This document shows, in pieces, positions 61,598 through 64,000 of a stretch of 64,000 nt of DNA; positions within the stretch are counted from its first letter, which is position 1, and each line of letters opens with the position of its first letter. The DNA is from Mycobacterium lehmannii. Lineage in GTDB: Bacteria > Actinomycetota > Actinomycetes > Mycobacteriales > Mycobacteriaceae. The notes under the pieces were generated by a model. That model made no database searches and was not told the origin of the DNA. It was given only the letters and a program-made list of their open reading frames with translations. Made by a program: the position numbers and the translations under genes. The DNA lies in assembly GCF_002245535.1 (NCBI RefSeq), contig NZ_NKCN01000010.1, positions 114,808 to 178,807 on the forward strand, written 5' to 3'.

Positions 61598-62452
61598 GTG
61601 GATGCGGATGGGGTTCTCGGCCTCTCGGCCGGCATGTGGACGGCGCTGGCCGCCTGGCTCGCCGTCGTGGTGGGAATCGCCGCCCTGGTTTATGCCTGGC
61701 GGCAGTATCAGCGGGGACGGCGGCAGAGCGAAGAGCTCATGGCGCCCAACGTGGCGATGTTCATGGAGCCGGCGGCCAACGACTGGCATCTGATCGAGCT
61801 CGTGGTCAAGAACTTCGGCCGGACACCGGCCTACAACATCCGGTTCGACTTCGCGCATCCGCCGACGGTGGCCAAGTACGAGAACGTCTACGACGACCGT
61901 TATGTCGACATCGCGCCGCTGAACCTGCCCGCCGAGATCCCGTATCTGGCGCCCGGACAGGAATGGCGCATCGTCTGGGATTCGGCGCTGGACCGTCGCG
62001 AACTCGGCGAGGCCATCGCATCCCGGTTCGACGGCGCGGTCACCTACTACGACCGGCAGGGGCACGCCAAGAAGAAGGGCTCGCACCACCGGTACCGGTC
62101 CACGGCGGTGCTGGACTGGTCGACGCTGCATCCGGTCGAGCGGCTGGAGCTGTTGACCACGCACGACCTCGCCCGCCAGGAGAAGCAGAAGCTCGAACTG
62201 CTGCGTCATCTGCTGACCTACTACCACTACGCGGCGAACGAGAGCCGCGAAGACGTCCTGCGCCAGGAGATCAACCGCGTGCGGTCCTCGGTCGACGAAC
62301 TTCGCGATCGGTACCGCACGGAAACCGAAGGCCCGCAGCGCACACGGCGCAACGGGGCGGTCCCCGGTCGGCCGGTCGACATCGACGCCGAATTCGAGGA
62401 AGCGCACACCCAGATCCTCAAGACCAACACGGCGCGGCACCGTATCGCGTGA
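61598..62452 (+). CDS. Membrane-anchored hypothetical protein (position of Rv0633c)
   Basis: 284 residues. One N-terminal membrane helix (MWTALAAWLAVVVGIAALVY) and a cytoplasmic body, with a beta-rich middle (WHLIELVVKNFGRTPAYNIR to VTYYDRQGHAKKKG) and a C-terminal helical part likely to form a coiled coil (RQEKQKLELLRHLLTYYHYA, INRVRSSVDELRDRYRTE). The GTG at 61598 is favoured because TATACA lies 7 nt upstream, a leaderless arrangement; an ATG at 61634 is the alternative. The family is not recognised. Same strand as DUF2235 but with its own promoter. Confidence 0.65.
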   Translation: MDADGVLGLSAGMWTALAAWLAVVVGIAALVYAWRQYQRGRRQSEELMAPNVAMFMEPAANDWHLIELVVKNFGRTPAYNIRFDFAHPPTVAKYENVYDDRYVDIAPLNLPAEIPYLAPGQEWRIVWDSALDRRELGEAIASRFDGAVTYYDRQGHAKKKGSHHRYRSTAVLDWSTLHPVERLELLTTHDLARQEKQKLELLRHLLTYYHYAANESREDVLRQEINRVRSSVDELRDRYRTETEGPQRTRRNGAVPGRPVDIDAEFEEAHTQILKTNTARHRIA

Positions 62453-62472
62453 CAGCGCCGAGATAATGGCTC

Positions 62473-62505
62473 TTGGCAATCGTATCGATGTTTCGTAACA
62501 TCGAT
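62473..62505. promoter_or_regulatory. Promoter of echA3-tetR overlapped by a perfect 22-bp palindrome
   Basis: Plus strand -35 TTGGCA (62473-62478), 17-bp spacer, -10 TAACAT (62496-62501). ATCGATGTT and AACATCGAT (62484-62492 and 62497-62505) are exact arms around TCGT, covering the spacer and -10. A bound dimer would block RNA polymerase; the TetR encoded in the same operon is the likely ligand. Confidence 0.8.
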
Positions 62506-62537
62506 CCGATTAGCCGTACGCATTCAAAGGAGAAGCG

Positions 62538-63239
62538 ATGAGCAGCCTCGTTGGCTATGAACTGAACGAGTCGGTCGCCACGATCACGCTGGACGACGGC
62601 AAGGTCAATGTCCTCGGCCCGGCCATGCAGACCGCGATCAACGAGGCGCTCGACCGCGCGGAGAAGGATGCCGCCAAGACCGTCGTGCTCGCGGGCAACG
62701 GGCGCGTGTTCAGCGGTGGTTTCGACCTGACCGTGTTTCAGTCCGGCGACGCGCAGGCGGCGCTGGGGATGCTCGCGGGCGGATTCGAGCTCGCGGTGCG
62801 GTGCCTGACCTTCCCGGTGCCGGTGGTCATGGCCGCGACGGGCCCGGCCATCGCGATGGGGTCGTTCCTGCTGCTGTCCGGGGACCACCGGGTCGGTCAG
62901 CCGAAGACCCGCTGCCAGGCGATCGAGGTGGCGATCGGCATGACGATCCCGGTCGCCGCGCTGGAGATCATGCGATTCCGTCTGACCCCGGCGGTCTATC
63001 AGAGGGGTGCGGCGCTGGCGTCGACATTCGCCGGTGACGAAGCCGTCTACGGCGGGTGGCTCGACGAGATCGTCGAGGCCGATCGCGTGTTGACGCGGGC
63101 GCAGGAGGTGGCCACGGAACTGGTGAACACCGTGCACACCGGCGCGCACGTCGCGACCAAGCTGAAGGCCCGCGAGTCCGCGCTTGACGTCATTCGGGCC
63201 GGAATCAACGGGCTGGCAACCGAATTCAGTCTCGGATAG
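62538..63239 (+). CDS. echA3: Enoyl-CoA hydratase/isomerase family protein EchA3
   Basis: 233 residues, ATG with AAGGAGAAGCG upstream. Short crotonase: oxyanion elements LAGNGRVFSGGFDLTVFQ and MAATGPAIAMGSFLLLSGDHRVG. It lacks the usual C-terminal helical trimer extension and the full Glu pair is not evident (IEVAIGMTIPVAALE region), so the reaction is uncertain. The length agrees with M. tuberculosis EchA3 (Rv0632c, 231 aa) at the same map position. Followed 8 bp later by a TetR gene, so probably induced by the same ligand. Confidence 0.87.
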   Translation: MSSLVGYELNESVATITLDDGKVNVLGPAMQTAINEALDRAEKDAAKTVVLAGNGRVFSGGFDLTVFQSGDAQAALGMLAGGFELAVRCLTFPVPVVMAATGPAIAMGSFLLLSGDHRVGQPKTRCQAIEVAIGMTIPVAALEIMRFRLTPAVYQRGAALASTFAGDEAVYGGWLDEIVEADRVLTRAQEVATELVNTVHTGAHVATKLKARESALDVIRAGINGLATEFSLG

Positions 63240-63247
63240 GAAGCACG

Positions 63248-63856
63248 ATGCCGAGGGCGAAGCAGCGCACGCCCGAGCTGAGGGACCACCTGCTCGAGGT
63301 GGCGATCGCGACGTTGTCCGAAGACGGGATCTCGGGGTTCACCACGCGCCGGGTCGCCGAGCGGGCGAGCACGTCGGTACCCGCGGTCTACGAGCTGTTC
63401 TCCGACAAGGCGGGACTGCTGCGGGCGATGGTCTTCGAGGGCTTCCGGCTGCTGGGCGCCGAACTGGAGACGGTTCCGCTGACCGAGGATCCACTCGCCG
63501 ATCTCGAACGGCTGGTGCCGGTCTTCCGGTCGTTCTGCCGGTCGTATCCCCGGCTCGCCCAACTGATGTTCGCGCGGCCGTTCGCCGAATTGGAGCCTGG
63601 GCCCGACGAAGCGGCGGCAGGCGCCTCGGTGCGCGCGGTATTCACCGGCCGGATCCAGCGCTGCGTCGACGCGGGGCTGCTGGCAGGTGACGTCGCCGAC
63701 ATCGCTCACGTGCTGCTGGCGCTCGCGCAGGGGCTGGCGGTCCAGGAACTCGGGCGGTGGCTGGGTTCGTCCGCGCCGTCGATCGAGCAGCGGTGGCGAC
63801 TCGGCGTGCGCTCGCTGCTGGCGGGGCTGCGCCCGGCCCTCCCAAGCGATTTGTGA
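63248..63856 (+). CDS. TetR/AcrR-family regulator of echA3
   Basis: 202 residues. The HTH is DHLLEVAIATLSEDGISGFT, then TRRVAERASTSVPAVYELFS and DKAGLLRAM. The C-terminal domain has the TetR_C_6/13-like helices VPVFRSFCRSYPRLAQLMFA. The gene follows echA3 by 8 bp and shares its promoter at 62473-62505, whose palindrome fits a TetR dimer; autoregulation is the simplest reading. Acyl-CoA or fatty acids are reasonable inducers. Downstream the element carrying a transposase begins. Confidence 0.9.
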   Translation: MPRAKQRTPELRDHLLEVAIATLSEDGISGFTTRRVAERASTSVPAVYELFSDKAGLLRAMVFEGFRLLGAELETVPLTEDPLADLERLVPVFRSFCRSYPRLAQLMFARPFAELEPGPDEAAAGASVRAVFTGRIQRCVDAGLLAGDVADIAHVLLALAQGLAVQELGRWLGSSAPSIEQRWRLGVRSLLAGLRPALPSDL

Positions 63857-64000
63857 GTGATTTCGTTCGCTCAGTGGCTGTTGCGAAATGCCGATGGATG
63901 TCCTTTGTGTTGGCCGGTGAGCACGAAACGATGAGGTATGGCTCGTTCGTATCGTCCGGTGGTGCGCGATCAGGAGTTTTTGCTGCCACCGAATATGGCT
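63857..64000 (+). mobile_element. Left end of an IS1182-type insertion sequence, cut by the window
   Basis: 81 bp of non-coding sequence lie between the TetR stop and the transposase ATG. The exact terminal repeat cannot be fixed because the other end is outside; ATTTCG and CGAAAT (about 63861-63889) are possible sub-terminal pairs. Confidence 0.45.
63938..64000 (+). CDS. Transposase, IS1182-like, N-terminal 21 codons only
   Basis: The frame reads MARSYRPVVRDQEFLLPPNM then Ala and runs off the window. R-x-Y-x-P followed by RDQEFLLPPNM is the typical start of IS1182-family (IS5/Tnp DUF772) DDE transposases. GATGAGGT precedes the ATG. The catalytic domain is not visible, so activity cannot be judged. 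Confidence 0.8.
   Translation, partial: MARSYRPVVRDQEFLLPPNMA

Overview
The window is chromosomal DNA of high G+C content from a mycobacterium, most likely a rapid grower of the Mycolicibacterium type. Evidence: RpoB and RpoC with mycobacterial sequence, the HadA/HadB/HadC mycolate dehydratases, two mycolic acid methyltransferases, a LipG-type hydrolase, MceG (Mkl), a PE-PPE-domain esterase and DUF3558 lipoproteins. Read on the minus strand, the gene order follows the M. tuberculosis block Rv0632c to Rv0675: echA3, gloB-like, tRNA-Thr/tRNA-Met/rpmG, hadABC, tRNA-Trp, secE-nusG, rplK-rplA, mmaA genes, lipG, UbiB-like kinase, alpha-mannosidase, 'fabD2', ROK kinase, rplJ-rplL, mkl, rpoB-rpoC, end, fadE8, echA4, PaaX, echA5. 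The species is not resolved here.

Layout. 1-2.8 kb: accessory segment with a tyrosine recombinase cut by the window edge, two tandem DUF3558 proteins and two tandem DUF3060 proteins. 2.8-6.9 kb: overlapping fadE8-echA4-paaX-echA5 operon for acyl-CoA turnover with its own regulator. 7-12.5 kb: membrane transport and DNA repair (CPA1 antiporter, PAP2-type enzyme, endonuclease IV, YihY protein, and a CaCA antiporter bracketed by imperfect direct repeats). 12.5-20.5 kb: rpoC and rpoB with terminator, promoter and a long leader. 20.4-25.8 kb: exported alpha/beta hydrolase, molybdopterin oxidoreductase, mceG. 26-29.4 kb: rplJ-rplL with an L10-type leader, a DUF1772 protein and a ROK kinase. 29.4-39.4 kb: GH38 alpha-mannosidase operon, EEP phosphatase, nucleotidyltransferase, WYL/DinB regulon, TetR/MpaB-like pair. 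39.5-47.1 kb: UbiB-like kinase, lipG, two mycolate methyltransferases and a large LuxR-type ATPase regulator.

47.1-52.3 kb holds a block absent from the M. tuberculosis order: PE-PPE esterase, rmlA, rmlB and a fused rmlC-rmlD gene, a complete dTDP-L-rhamnose pathway in one direction. 52.6-57.5 kb carries rplA, rplK, nusG, secE, tRNA-Trp, hadCBA, rpmG, tRNA-Met and tRNA-Thr. 57.5-63.9 kb runs on the plus strand: a NYN/LOTUS-type ribonuclease candidate behind a perfect 24-bp palindrome, a glyoxalase II-like enzyme, an apparently frameshifted DUF2510 gene, a GH25-like lysin domain, a DUF2235 protein with an altered active site, a membrane-anchored protein, and an echA3-tetR operon whose promoter is covered by a perfect palindrome. 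The last 63 bases begin an IS1182-type transposase.

Functionally the window joins transcription and translation core genes with cell-envelope genes (mycolate dehydration and modification, mannosidase, rhamnose supply, Mce import ATPase). Several intergenic palindromes are unusually clear and predict local repressor circuits. Family and orthology calls come from reading the translations; no database search was run.
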